A stretch of 64,000 nucleotides of DNA from assembly GCF_000422465.1 (NCBI RefSeq), contig NZ_KE383842.1, positions 1,509,845 through 1,573,844 of the forward strand. The letters are read 5' to 3'. This stretch comes from Paenibacillus harenae DSM 16969. Lineage in GTDB: Bacteria; Bacillota; Bacilli; Paenibacillales; Paenibacillaceae. Below, piece after piece: positions 35,613-43,279 of this stretch (position 1 is the first letter of the stretch; each line of letters opens with the position of its first letter). The notes beneath the pieces are model-generated. The model saw only the letters and a list, made by a program, of their open reading frames with translations, did no database searches and was not told the DNA's origin. The position numbers were made by a program, and so were the translations under genes.

Positions 35613-35921
35613 TTATTTGCCTTCGCTTTCCGTACGGGCAATTTCCTCGTAAATCGCTGTAACTCGATCCCATTCGGCATCGTCCTCGATACCGACCAGA
35701 AACGATTCATCATTTTCTTCTTCGATTCGGAAAATAACGCCATCCGCTTCAGGATCGTTGCGATCCAGCAAAACGGCGTACACATTATTTTCGGATTCAA
35801 ACGTATAAACCATGACCATCTCGCGTTCCTGGCCCTCGTCGTCAGTCACGATAAAGACATGCTCCTCATGCTCGTGGTCATGCCCGCAGCCGCAATCGTC
35901 TCCATGCTGATGCTCGCTCAT
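35613..35921 (-). CDS. DUF1292 (YrzB-like) protein with His/Cys-rich N-terminus
   Basis: 102 residues from the ATG at 35921 (GGGG five bases upstream). Residues 1-21 are a metal-binding-looking tail (HQHGDDCGCGHDHEHEEH). The remainder is the small acidic DUF1292 domain (IVTDDEGQEREMVMVYTFESENNVYAVLLDR; EDDAEWDRVTAIYEEI). Bacillus YrzB lacks such a histidine cluster as far as I recall. The function is unknown; the tail could bind Zn, Ni or Cu. Confidence 0.85.
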   Translation of the reverse strand: MSEHQHGDDCGCGHDHEHEEHVFIVTDDEGQEREMVMVYTFESENNVYAVLLDRNDPEADGVIFRIEEENDESFLVGIEDDAEWDRVTAIYEEIARTESEGK

Positions 35922-35990
35922 GAAATTACCCCATTTCAGTGATATGTACAGACTACCGTATCGTACCATACACGATATAGCCGGTCAAAC

Positions 35991-36019
35991 AAAACGGCTC
36001 TTCCCAGGAAGAGCCGTTG
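35991..36019 (-). terminator. Terminator of the copper-amine-oxidase-N-like gene
   Basis: The hairpin AACGGCTCTTCC/GGAAGAGCCGTT is followed by TTGTTT on the minus strand. Confidence 0.85.
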
Positions 36020-36034
36020 ACGGAAAGGAAACGA

Positions 36035-36604
36035 TTATAGCGAGGAAATGATTTTTTCCGATACGGGAGTCCACTCCTCCGAGCCCTTCAGCTTAACGAA
36101 GAATCGAATCGGATATTTCCCGCTGGACTCGAATTTATATTCGATATACTCCGTCGCGTACCAGAAATTGTCATTCGATGAATTTACATTTCCCGTTTGG
36201 ATTACTTTTTCTTTACCGCTTGGATCGAAAATCGATACCTTAACAGCCGAAATATCAATCTTCAGATTATCAATCTGCGCAAATACCTTAAAGCTGCCTT
36301 TATACCCTTTGGTCACATTCCCAAAAACTTTATTGTCTTTTTCATCGAATAAAAACATGTGTACATTAGGCTTGTAAACGGCAGCTCGCTTAGACTGGTT
36401 ATCCCATTCCACGATTGCCTGCAGCGAGGACGCAATTTGACGAAGCGGCAAATACGTCTTGCCGTCATCGACCAGACCGCCGTCATCCTGCTCGCTCCCG
36501 TTTATGAATACGCGAACCTTCTGCGTAGCGGAGTCGGCGAACAGCATGGAACCGCCCCATAGCGACAGCAATAACAGCAAAATAACCACTTTTCTGATTT
36601 TCAT
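36035..36604 (-). CDS. Exported protein with copper amine oxidase-N-like domain
   Basis: 189 residues from the ATG at 36604, behind GGAGGTTACAG. A signal peptide (MKIRKVVILLLLLSLWGG, cleavage likely after MLFA) is followed by the compact domain VFINGSEQDDGGLVDDGKTYLPLRQIASSLQAIVEWD (about 30-75), the dimerising module found in many Paenibacillaceae envelope proteins. The C-terminal half is beta-rich and resembles an Ig-like fold (FKVFAQIDNLKIDISAVKVSIFDPSG; YIEYKFESSGKYPIRFFVKL). It is probably secreted or cell-wall associated. The function is unknown. Confidence 0.8.
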   Translation of the reverse strand: MKIRKVVILLLLLSLWGGSMLFADSATQKVRVFINGSEQDDGGLVDDGKTYLPLRQIASSLQAIVEWDNQSKRAAVYKPNVHMFLFDEKDNKVFGNVTKGYKGSFKVFAQIDNLKIDISAVKVSIFDPSGKEKVIQTGNVNSSNDNFWYATEYIEYKFESSGKYPIRFFVKLKGSEEWTPVSEKIISSL

Positions 36605-36759
36605 AGCTGTAACCTCCATCCGAATGCTTGGATGAATGGTTATACTCAACAAATCATTCAAAGTTGCGCTCGTTCGCAAACTTTTTTAAACTCAGCTTCT
36701 TTCGACCGGGTCTGTCAGATCCTGTTGAAAGCTGCGCTTGCCTGGGAAATAAGCCGATA

Positions 36760-36963
36760 TTACCCGAACGTTCTCGTTAAAATGCAAGGAACTCCCTTTC
36801 CTACCGCACCCGGCTGTCTCATCCTTGCCAAATAGCTCATTCCTTTTGCGCAAGGCGTTTTACAGACCGCACACGTATCCGAAAGGACAAGTTTATACGA
36901 TATTTGTTTTCGGTCGTTCGATACTAGTTTTTTCTTCGCTGTTTTCCCTTTTCCTTTACTCAT
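36760..36963 (-). CDS. Small cysteine-containing basic protein, function unknown
   Basis: 67 residues from the ATG at 36963 (GGGGGGAA upstream). The basic N-terminus MSKGKGKTAKKKLVS precedes a core with Cys at CAVCKTPC and a further Cys in GKGVPCIL, compatible with a small zinc-binding ribbon. It does not overlap another gene and is divergent from the MBL-fold gene. The longer in-frame extension to 37059 lacks a ribosome site. The family is not recognised. Confidence 0.65.
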   Translation of the reverse strand: MSKGKGKTAKKKLVSNDRKQISYKLVLSDTCAVCKTPCAKGMSYLARMRQPGAVGKGVPCILTRTFG

Positions 36964-37088
36964 CCAAATTCCCCCCACTCCCATATCGCTCTTGCATTGT
37001 ATGTAAGGAAGGGCGAATATGCATCGGCATTTGTCAGGGATATCGGTTATTTGGTACATTAATTACGGAATGATAAGGAGGTCTTGCC

Positions 37089-37814
37089 ATGCATATTCGA
37101 ATGGTTGGAACAGGAAGCGCTTTTGCCAAAAAATTCGATAACAACAATGCACTGCTGGAACAGGACGGCTGTTGCCTGCTCATAGACTGCGGTATAACGC
37201 TGCCAAAAGCTTTATATCAAATGGGACTGGCCTTCCCGGAGATCGATGCCGTATTGATCAGCCACATTCATGCGGATCATGTCGGAGGCTTGGAGGAATT
37301 TGCTTTTCAAATGATGTTTAAATATAACCGGAAACCGGTGTTATTTATCGCCGATACGCTGATCGAGCCGTTATGGGAGCATACGCTTCGCGGCGGGTTA
37401 ACCCAGGATCCGCTGAACAAGCTGGAGCATTTCTTTGACGTACGGCCGATCATCGCGAACACGGAAACGGAATTGTTTCCCGGCTTGAGAGTCAAGCTCC
37501 TGCCGACCAAACATATCCCGAACAAACCGAGCTACTCGTTTTTGTTTAATGATCGTTTCTTCTACTCCGCAGACATGAGGTTTGATAAGGAGCTCCTGCT
37601 CCGGTTGGCCGATGGAGGAGTTCAAACTATTTTTCACGATTGCCAGCTGGAAGAACCCGGTGTTGTTCATGCCAGCCTGAATGAGCTTCTGACTTTACCC
37701 GAATCGGTTCAGAAGAAAACATGGCTCATGCATTATGGAGACACAATCGATCAATATCAAGGACGTACCGGTCATATGCGTATCGTGGAACCGCAGCGGC
37801 GTTACGAAGTCTAG
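37089..37814 (+). CDS. Metallo-beta-lactamase-fold hydrolase
   Basis: 241 residues behind AAGGAGGTCTTGCC. It has the binuclear-metal motif SHIHADHVGG (about 57-66), further ligands in KLLPTKHIPN and FHDCQLEEP, and a C-terminal HYGD. The N-terminus MHIRMVGTGSAF and the general layout are those of the RNase Z/ElaC-like branch, but the long tRNase Z exosite is not evident. It is probably a phosphodiesterase or small-molecule hydrolase; the substrate is undetermined. Confidence 0.85.
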   Translation: MHIRMVGTGSAFAKKFDNNNALLEQDGCCLLIDCGITLPKALYQMGLAFPEIDAVLISHIHADHVGGLEEFAFQMMFKYNRKPVLFIADTLIEPLWEHTLRGGLTQDPLNKLEHFFDVRPIIANTETELFPGLRVKLLPTKHIPNKPSYSFLFNDRFFYSADMRFDKELLLRLADGGVQTIFHDCQLEEPGVVHASLNELLTLPESVQKKTWLMHYGDTIDQYQGRTGHMRIVEPQRRYEV

Positions 37815-37822
37815 GAAATATG

Positions 37823-37860
37823 AAAACCTCCAACCGCATCATGTCGCAGTTGGAGGTTTG
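37823..37860. terminator. Terminator between the MBL gene and the DUF3892 gene
   Basis: A hairpin with arms AAACCTCCAAC/GTTGGAGGTTT lies between convergent genes. Confidence 0.8.
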
Positions 37861-37900
37861 TTATGCATATGGATCGCCAGAAGCGGCATCTGCTGCTTCT

Positions 37901-38140
37901 TTAGAAATTCGGCAGGTTATCCAAATTGTTCGTCGGATCGCCGTCTGCATCGCCGCGGATGTAAGTCTCCCCGTCTCTGCCTTTAAATGTGTTAACCCCT
38001 GCTATATGGCCGGACTGCACTTCCTGAAGCGCCGTTGTATAATCGAGAACACGCCCGCCGGACGTTTTAAATGCAGTGATATCGCCTTCTCCATTTTTTT
38101 GAACGGCAACGATTTGCTCTCTTGCGTCTTGTTCATTCAT
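37901..38140 (-). CDS. DUF3892 small protein
   Basis: 79 residues from the ATG at 38140, eight bases after AGGAG; the ATG at 38149 abuts the ribosome site. It shows the DUF3892 pattern: IVAVQKNGEGDITAFKTSGGRVLDYTTALQEVQSGHIAGVNTF, then RDGETYIRGDADGDPTNNLDNLP. The function is unknown, and the family is common in Bacillales, possibly spore-associated. Confidence 0.8.
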   Translation of the reverse strand: MNEQDAREQIVAVQKNGEGDITAFKTSGGRVLDYTTALQEVQSGHIAGVNTFKGRDGETYIRGDADGDPTNNLDNLPNF

Positions 38141-38225
38141 TTTTTCCATCTCCTAATTGTAAGTCGTTTGGGCCGCCAATTTCTATATTGCCCCGCCTGC
38201 CGTTGATCTTATTCATCAAATACAC

Positions 38226-38266
38226 AAAAAAACGGCGTTCGCATTCGGATGCGGACGCCGGATTTT
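38226..38266 (-). terminator. Terminator of the 54-residue membrane protein gene
   Basis: A long hairpin with arms CGGCGTCCGCAT/ATGCGAACGCCG is followed on the minus strand by seven T's. Confidence 0.88.
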
Positions 38267-38271
38267 CGTCA

Positions 38272-38436
38272 TTATTCATTTTTCGCATCCGCCGGGAACT
38301 TTCTTCCCCAAACAAACTGCTCGTCATAAGCGAAGGAATCCCTTTGCACGAGCTTCGTGACAGCTCCGATTACAATAGAGATGATCCCAAACATCCCAAT
38401 TACCCATATAGCCAAAAAAGCATATAGCGCAGCCAT
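38272..38436 (-). CDS. Small single-pass membrane protein, function unknown
   Basis: 54 residues from the ATG at 38436, behind GGGAGGCGG. One long hydrophobic helix (MAALYAFLAIWVIGMFGIIS and beyond) is followed by a charged tail (KLVQRDSFAYDEQFVWGRKF). A strong terminator follows 4 bases after the stop. An in-frame extension to 38505 would add a basic leader without a ribosome site. Confidence 0.65.
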   Translation of the reverse strand: MAALYAFLAIWVIGMFGIISIVIGAVTKLVQRDSFAYDEQFVWGRKFPADAKNE

Positions 38437-38596
38437 CAGAAACCGCCTCCCGAACGCTTTCTTTAAGCGTATGCGGCAGCTCTTGCGTATAGAATACGTT
38501 TTCAAACGTGCATATCGGCGCTTGAACTGATCATACTAATCGGGTCAATAGAAATCAAAATATGGGGCTCGCCTTAAACAAATTGGAGGAATGACC

Positions 38597-38791
38597 ATGC
38601 TTGATAACCTGGAAAGCGACTATAATTGCGCGAACGCTTCAACCGACCTGCCGAATCTGCTCCAGGAGCTGGAGCAGCTGGAACAAACATCGGCGGCAAG
38701 CCATACGGAAGAACAAAAGCAGCAGCTCAATCGCATCCGGAATCAAATTCACTTTATTCAAACAAAATGCGATATTCCACAGGAATCGTAG
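38597..38791 (+). CDS. Small helical protein, function unknown
   Basis: 64 residues from the ATG at 38597, seven bases after GGAGG. It is a Gln/Glu-rich helical hairpin (LPNLLQELEQLEQTSAASHTEEQKQQLNRIRNQIHFIQ) ending with a Cys. There are no known domains. It is followed at once by a palindromic element. Confidence 0.6.
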   Translation: MLDNLESDYNCANASTDLPNLLQELEQLEQTSAASHTEEQKQQLNRIRNQIHFIQTKCDIPQES

Positions 38792-38835
38792 CTGGGTGAA
38801 CCCGTTAGAGCAAGAATCCAACAATAGAGGCTTGT

Positions 38836-39037
38836 CTATATAAGTTGAACGATTGATTTACATCAGCTGTTATCGCTGCGAGAGCAAATCATTCTTACGA
38901 TCGCTGTTCCAGCCAAATGATCTGAATATATAAACCCTGTAGGTAACGTTTTACTGCAAAAAGCGACCACTTCGTTTCTCCAGAACGATTTGCTCTCTCC
39001 GCTCCACGCTTTCGTTTCTTTCAATCAACTTATATAG
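38836..39037. repeat. 202-bp MITE-like imperfect palindrome
   Basis: The two ends are inverted copies of CTATATAAGTTG. A second inverted pair, AGAGCAAATCRTTCT, lies at almost equal depth on both sides (offsets 45 and 41). No ORF is present. The structure resembles a miniature inverted-repeat element or large intergenic hairpin. No target-site duplication is obvious. Confidence 0.7.
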
Positions 39038-39045
39038 TAATTAAA

Positions 39046-39090
39046 AAAGACGCCCTTTATTCCGAAATCAGGAAATAGAGGGCGTTCTTT
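39046..39090. terminator. Hairpin downstream of the palindromic element
   Basis: The arms GACGCCCTTTATTCC/GGAAATAGAGGGCGTT form a stem. On the minus strand it ends in CTTTTTTAATT, on the plus strand in CTTTATA. Confidence 0.7.
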
Positions 39091-39171
39091 ATATCATTCT
39101 CGTCAGAGGTTCCGCAAAAATATGTGTGGTTGGACACATAATCATGCTAACCAAATGACTCCAAACAAGCG

Positions 39172-39196
39172 AAAAACCCTTACTTGGTAAGGGTTC
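39172..39196 (-). terminator. Terminator of tRNA-Val
   Basis: The hairpin AACCCTTAC/GTAAGGGTT with a TTTTT tail on the minus strand lies 9 bases after the tRNA 3' end. Confidence 0.85.
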
Positions 39197-39204
39197 TTCT
39201 AGTA

Positions 39205-39277
39205 TGATCTGGACAGGGTTCGAACCTGTGACCCCTACCCTGTCAAGATAGTGCTCTCCCAGCTGAGCTACCAGATC
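39205..39277 (-). tRNA. tRNA-Val (GAC)
   Basis: A cloverleaf is readable on the minus strand: acceptor GATCTGG/CCAGATC, D-arm GCTC...GAGC, anticodon stem CTATC/GGTAG with loop TTGACAG (anticodon GAC), and T-arm ACAGG-TTCGAAC-CCTGT. CCA is not encoded. Confidence 0.93.
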
Positions 39278-39295
39278 GTATTAGCGACAATTAAT

Positions 39296-39324
39296 AATAT
39301 ATCAGGTTTACAATTAGAAGTCAA
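39296..39324 (-). promoter_or_regulatory. Promoter of tRNA-Val
   Basis: TTGACT (39319-39324) and TATATT (39296-39301) on the minus strand with 17-base spacing. Confidence 0.8.
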
Positions 39325-39480
39325 CAGCTAATATCGTATTTTTTTGATGAACCTTGCTCCTCGCTTTTATCGATTTCATTCTCCCGCAATAGGTCATAAT
39401 GTGTTTATATACCCTGCAACAATTTATCAATTCGTTGCGTCAAAATAAGTGCTGCAGCAAAATACAGAAGAGGTGAACGT

Positions 39481-40431
39481 ATGAAAAAAAGATCGATTAT
39501 GATCATGGCTGTCGTTGCTATGATGCTATTCACGCTGGGACAAACCGTTTGGGCATTTAATGACATTAAGAATGATGCCAACGAACAAAAAATCGCCGAG
39601 TTGAAAGAGCGCGGCATTTTGAAAGGCGATAAGCATGATAAGTATAATCCAAAAGGCAAACTCAGTTATGCGGAAGGCGTTTCGCTGCTCGTAAAGGGTT
39701 TTGATCTGAACATCGATCACATCCGATTCATCAAGGAACCGAAGGCGACCGATTACTTCCCTCGTTTGAAGGATAATGCCTGGTATTCGCAAGCCTTCAT
39801 TATCGCCCACTTAAACGGCATAGAAATTCCAAAGGATGTTAAAGCTAACGATGCCATGACACGCGAGCAATTCGCGCATCACCTGTTTAAAGCCGTTCAG
39901 AAGAAAGGCGACTATGCTTTTATTGAGATGTATATGTTGATTGAAGACGAAGCGGATGTGGATAAAGCCTACATGGACAGCATCCAAAAGCTGTTGGTCA
40001 GCAAAATCGCTGAGCTGGACAATGACAATAAGTTTTATCCGAAGAAAGCCATCACTCGAGGCGAAGCTGCCGGCTGGCTGTATGACGCTATTAAATTCGT
40101 GAAGGAGACGACGCCTATTCCTCCGCAGCCCGAACTGCCGACGTTTGATTTAAATCTTGCCGTAACACCCGTAAATGCTGATATCAATAAAGTTACCGTC
40201 AGTACGCAGGTTCCGCACCCCGGCTATGGCATTCGCATCTCCTCCATACAGTTTGAAGGCGGGCAAGCCGTCATTAATGTAGATACGGTGATGCCCGACC
40301 CGGACAAAATGTACCCGCAGGTCATTACCGACGTGACGGTATCCACTTACGTTGATGCAGCGTTCAAGCCCGTTCTGCCGGCTAGCGGCGGTGGCAGTGA
40401 TTCCGTCTCCTCCAGCGCAGCTGCTCAATAA
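39481..40431 (+). CDS. Exported S-layer-homology (SLH) domain protein
   Basis: 316 residues behind AGAGGTGAACG. A signal peptide (MKKRSIMIMAVVAMMLFTLG, cleavage near VWA) is followed by SLH-like units, about residues 28-200 (IAELKERGILKGDKHDKYNPKGKLSYAEGVSLL; WYSQAFIIAHLNGIEIPKDVKANDAMTREQFAHHL; KFYPKKAITRGEAAGWLYDAI). A beta-rich C-terminal region (about 220-300) has no known match and ends in a Ser/Ala/Gly tail. It probably binds secondary cell-wall polymer and decorates the surface. Confidence 0.85.
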   Translation: MKKRSIMIMAVVAMMLFTLGQTVWAFNDIKNDANEQKIAELKERGILKGDKHDKYNPKGKLSYAEGVSLLVKGFDLNIDHIRFIKEPKATDYFPRLKDNAWYSQAFIIAHLNGIEIPKDVKANDAMTREQFAHHLFKAVQKKGDYAFIEMYMLIEDEADVDKAYMDSIQKLLVSKIAELDNDNKFYPKKAITRGEAAGWLYDAIKFVKETTPIPPQPELPTFDLNLAVTPVNADINKVTVSTQVPHPGYGIRISSIQFEGGQAVINVDTVMPDPDKMYPQVITDVTVSTYVDAAFKPVLPASGGGSDSVSSSAAAQ

Positions 40432-40434
40432 ATG

Positions 40435-40488
40435 AAAAAGGCTTCTCTGATCGACTGACCATACGTCAGACCCCGGAGAAGCTTTTTC
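40435..40488. terminator. Terminator between the SLH gene and ung
   Basis: The arms GCTTCTC/GAGAAGC are extended by an inner stem (TCTGA...TCAGA), with T-runs on both sides, between convergent genes. Confidence 0.75.
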
Positions 40489-41181
40489 TTATTTATGCTG
40501 CATGGCGAGCGAAGGAATAGCCCAGTCAATCGGGGTACGTCCCGTGCTTTCTAGAAAAGCATTTGTCCTTGAGAATGGTCTGCTGCCAAAGAATCCTTTG
40601 CGGGCGGCAAACGGACTCGGATGCGGCGAGACGATGATATGGTGCTTGTCCCCGTCGATTTGAACAGCCTTTAACTGTGCATGCTTCCCCCAGAGAATAA
40701 ATACAACCGGCTCTTTCCGCTTATTCAAGGCATCGATGACGGCATCGGTAAATCGTTCCCAGCCGATCCCCTTATGTGAATTCGGGTTACCTTCCTCCAC
40801 GGTCAGCACCGTATTCAGCAGAAGCACTCCCTGCGCCGCCCATGACTCCAAGCAGCCGTGATCGGGAACACGGCAGCCGATATCCGCCTCCAGCTCCTTA
40901 TAAATATTTTGCAGCGAAGGCGGTACCTTTACGCCCGGCTGAACGGAGAAGCTAAGCCCCTGCGCTTGCCCTGGACCATGATACGGATCCTGGCCAAGAA
41001 TGACGACCTTTGTTTGTTCATAGGACGTATAATGAAGGGCATTAAATATATGCTCTTGGCTCGGGTAGACGGCAGCCGCCGCATATTTTTTCTCGATAAA
41101 GGCAAGAAGCTTCTTCATATAAGGCGCAGACAGCTCGCTCCCGAGCCGCTCCGACCAATCATTGTGTAATCGTATATTCAA
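40489..41181 (-). CDS. ung: Uracil-DNA glycosylase
   Basis: 230 residues, taking the TTG at 41181 (GAGGAG, 8-base gap) rather than the ATG at 41202, which has no ribosome site. Family 1 UDG motifs are [22 protein letters not shown] (catalytic Asp), [34 protein letters not shown] and [18 protein letters not shown] (catalytic His and Leu-loop). It excises uracil from DNA in base-excision repair. It is 28 bases downstream of an unknown gene, probably in one unit. Confidence 0.95.
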   Translation of the reverse strand: MNIRLHNDWSERLGSELSAPYMKKLLAFIEKKYAAAAVYPSQEHIFNALHYTSYEQTKVVILGQDPYHGPGQAQGLSFSVQPGVKVPPSLQNIYKELEADIGCRVPDHGCLESWAAQGVLLLNTVLTVEEGNPNSHKGIGWERFTDAVIDALNKRKEPVVFILWGKHAQLKAVQIDGDKHHIIVSPHPSPFAARKGFFGSRPFSRTNAFLESTGRTPIDWAIPSLAMQHK

Positions 41182-41209
41182 CCGTGAGGCTCCTCTGTCC
41201 ATATTCTAC

Positions 41210-41698
41210 TCATTCCGTTTCATCAAACCAGTTAAAGAAATTATTATTTATAAACTGCGCAACCAGCAAGTAAGGTGTTGTCTCATCAATCATTAATTGC
41301 TCCTTGCCCCTGATATTAAAATATAGCCATAATGCAATTGTATCCGTAAACGAAATGGGGTCGTAATCCGTCCGGTTCATAATGTCCGCGATTAAGCCCA
41401 TACAATCCTCGATCGCCGCTTCGCTTTCGGGGGAATATTCGTTCAGCTTGATTTTGAAGTACGTGTATATGACCGGATATTCCTTATTGACGGCTAGCGC
41501 TTTACTGAACAGCGCCGTCGAAATGGCCGCCACCATAATGCCCAGCTTCCATCTCGCTTCATGCTCTCCGATCGACTTATCCTGCCTGAATCTTTCCAGC
41601 AGATCCGCATATAAGCTGTCTTTGAGCGAATCCACCTGGGCATACAGCATGCGCGACCTTTCTTTGAATGAAGACTGTTCTTTATTCGCCGAGAACAT
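41210..41698 (-). CDS. Hypothetical helical protein upstream of ung
   Basis: 162 residues behind GGAAGGGGGACATCTGCT. It is all-helical by appearance, with one moderately hydrophobic stretch (WKLGIMVAAISTALFSKALAV) that may be a buried helix. Other segments are acidic and aromatic (YPVIYTYFKIKLNEYSPESEAAIEDCMGLI; FINNNFFNWFDE). No recognised family. It is probably cotranscribed with ung. Confidence 0.65.
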   Translation of the reverse strand: MFSANKEQSSFKERSRMLYAQVDSLKDSLYADLLERFRQDKSIGEHEARWKLGIMVAAISTALFSKALAVNKEYPVIYTYFKIKLNEYSPESEAAIEDCMGLIADIMNRTDYDPISFTDTIALWLYFNIRGKEQLMIDETTPYLLVAQFINNNFFNWFDETE

Positions 41699-41782
41699 AG
41701 CAGATGTCCCCCTTCCTAAGAAATAATTGCTCTTGTTATTGTATCGTTTTCCGGCCTAGTAAGTCTACCATGTGCGGAAATA

Positions 41783-41824
41783 GAAAAAGATCCCTCTTTG
41801 CTCTGAGCAAAAGAAGGATCTTTA
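41783..41824 (-). terminator. Terminator of the fMet-Ile2-Leu tRNA operon
   Basis: The arms AAAGATCC/GGATCTTT with inner pairing give a hairpin ending in a TTTTT tail on the minus strand, 121 bases past tRNA-Leu. Confidence 0.75.
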
Positions 41825-41944
41825 TCCGGAAATCCAGCGTAATTGATCTCATGTTTATCAAACACTCGGGATTCAAAGCTATGTAGTCGTGCAAATAAAT
41901 GTACCTTTAAACCAAAACCTTGTTTTATTGAGGTTTTGTAGGTA

Positions 41945-42030
41945 TGCCGAGGACGGGAATCGAACCCGTACGGTGGTCACCCACCGCAGGATTTTAAGTC
42001 CTGTGCGTCTGCCAGTTCCGCCACCCCGGC
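41945..42030 (-). tRNA. tRNA-Leu (TAA)
   Basis: A class II tRNA of 86 bases. The acceptor is GCCGGGG/CCTCGGC, the anticodon stem-loop CAGGA-CTTAAAA-TCCTG gives anticodon TAA, the long variable arm is GGTGGGTGACCACC, and the T-arm is ACGGG-TTCGATT-CCCGT. No encoded CCA. Confidence 0.95.
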
Positions 42031-42052
42031 ATGTCATGAGCGCTTCTGCAAA

Positions 42053-42129
42053 TGGTGGGCCCTGAGGGACTCGAACCCCCGACCAATCGGTTATGAGCCG
42101 ACCGCTCTAACCAACTGAGCTAAGGGCCC
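42053..42129 (-). tRNA. tRNA-Ile2 (CAT, lysidine-type) or elongator tRNA-Met
   Basis: 77 bases with encoded CCA. The acceptor is GGGCCCT/AGGGCCC and the anticodon stem-loop GTCGG-CTCATAA-CCGAT gives anticodon CAT. The CTCATAA loop and D-arm TTAGCTCAGTTGGTTAGAGC resemble Ile2 (TilS substrate) rather than elongator Met, whose loop is usually TTCATAC. Confidence 0.85.
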
Positions 42130-42166
42130 TCGAAAAACGTATATTTCAACGTATTCATCGAAAGGT

Positions 42167-42243
<77 letters not shown>

Positions 42244-42289
42244 ACGTAATACCATTTGAAAGTAAGTTTCTTGAATGGCGACATCAATT

Positions 42290-42319
42290 AATATACTATA
42301 TGAGCGGGTTTTAAGTCAA
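42290..42319 (-). promoter_or_regulatory. Promoter of the fMet-Ile2-Leu tRNA operon
   Basis: TTGACT (42314-42319) and TATATT (42290-42295) on the minus strand with 18-base spacing, about 45 bases before tRNA-fMet. Confidence 0.8.
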
Positions 42320-42354
42320 GTAAAATATTTTAATTTATTTTTACTCCTCATATT

Positions 42355-42519
42355 TTAAGGAATAAACCTTACGCCGTAACGCCCCTTGCGCGAACGGAAT
42401 ACTTCCACCTCGCGCGGGCATTCGTACCCGTAAACCCACCAATCGTTTTCCATACGCCTGACAAGGCACCCCGCCTGAAACTTCGTTTCGTATAATCTGA
42501 CCCAGTACACCCATCTCAT
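42355..42519 (-). CDS. 54-residue aromatic/basic small protein, function unknown
   Basis: A short gene on the minus strand from the ATG at 42519, five bases after GGGGGGA. It reads MRWVYWVRLYETKF..., then a Cys (QAGCLVRRMENDWWVYGYE), a second Cys in ECPREVEVFRSRKG, and ends RYGVRFIP. It is unusually rich in Trp, Tyr, Val and Arg. An overlapping 106-codon frame (42341-42661) has no ribosome site and looks like its shadow. The strong ribosome site and compact beta-like pattern favour a real gene. Confidence 0.6.
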   Translation of the reverse strand: MRWVYWVRLYETKFQAGCLVRRMENDWWVYGYECPREVEVFRSRKGRYGVRFIP

Positions 42520-42690
42520 ACAAATCCCCCCAGATCAAAAAAATTTTATTATCTGTACCGACGAAACAACGCATGTCGCGATTAGAATACCCCAAAATTC
42601 GGATATTACAAGCGGATTTCCCTAAAGCCTCTATTATTTGAGGCAAATCGGGTATACTCAAAGTAGGTCATTATGAAGGAGCTGATCACG

Positions 42691-43218
42691 ATGTTATTCG
42701 GCATTGCCGTTTTCCCCGAAAAGCATGCACAAGATCTTGCAAACAGCTGGCGCAGGCGGTATGACCCCCATTACACCACGATTCCCGCCCATATGACAGT
42801 ACGGGAGAAGGAGGACTGGACGGAGGAACAGTTAGAAGAAACGGTCGCTTATTTGGAGCAGGCAACAGCTTCGCTGTCCCCCTTCACCGTACATTTTAAC
42901 CGCGTGTCCTCTTTCTATCCATCAAACCATGTGCTCTATTTAGCGCTCGAAGACACGACCGGCATGCAGGAGCTCCACAAGCATATATGCAGCGGGCCAT
43001 TGACGGTTGAAGCGCCAAAGCATGTGTATACGCCGCATCTTACGATCGGACGGGATATGTCCGCAGACGAGCTTCACGACCTGTACGGAAATTTGCGAAT
43101 GCAAGCCTTCGACATCACCTCAAAAATAGACCGCATACATTTGCTCTACCAGACGGATAACGGTTCATGGACCGCCTATCAGTCCTTTTTGTTTAAAGGT
43201 TCATCCGCAACGCAGTAA
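42691..43218 (+). CDS. yjcG: 2'-5' RNA ligase/phosphoesterase-family protein YjcG
   Basis: 175 residues from the ATG at 42691, nine bases after AAGGAG. It has the two tandem HxT motifs of the 2H phosphoesterase superfamily: PAHMTVREKED (His near 36) and YTPHLTIGRDM (near 114). Family phrases are FGIAVFPEKHAQDLANSWRRRYDPHY and IDRIHLLYQTDNGSWTAY, matching Bacillus YjcG. It presumably acts on cyclic phosphodiester-containing RNA or nucleotides in the cytoplasm; the substrate is unknown. Confidence 0.9.
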   Translation: MLFGIAVFPEKHAQDLANSWRRRYDPHYTTIPAHMTVREKEDWTEEQLEETVAYLEQATASLSPFTVHFNRVSSFYPSNHVLYLALEDTTGMQELHKHICSGPLTVEAPKHVYTPHLTIGRDMSADELHDLYGNLRMQAFDITSKIDRIHLLYQTDNGSWTAYQSFLFKGSSATQ

Positions 43219-43225
43219 GAATCAA

Positions 43226-43265
43226 TAAAGCCCGCATGCGACATTCCGTCACATGCGGGCTTTAT
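43226..43265. terminator. Bidirectional terminator between yjcG and the solute-binding protein gene
   Basis: The hairpin AAAGCCCGCATG/CATGCGGGCTTT lies between convergent genes and ends both transcripts. Confidence 0.9.
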
Positions 43266-43279
43266 TCTATATTCTGTAT

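Noticed and set aside
38133..38327. Minus-strand frame ending NIEIGGPNDLQLGDGKNE, resembling a tiny leader peptide
   Set aside because: It overlaps the terminator of the upstream gene and the start of the DUF3892 gene, and no ribosome site precedes its internal Met.
42341..42661. 106-codon minus-strand frame
   Set aside because: No ribosome site at its start, and it overlaps the better 54-codon gene in another frame as well as the yjcG promoter region.
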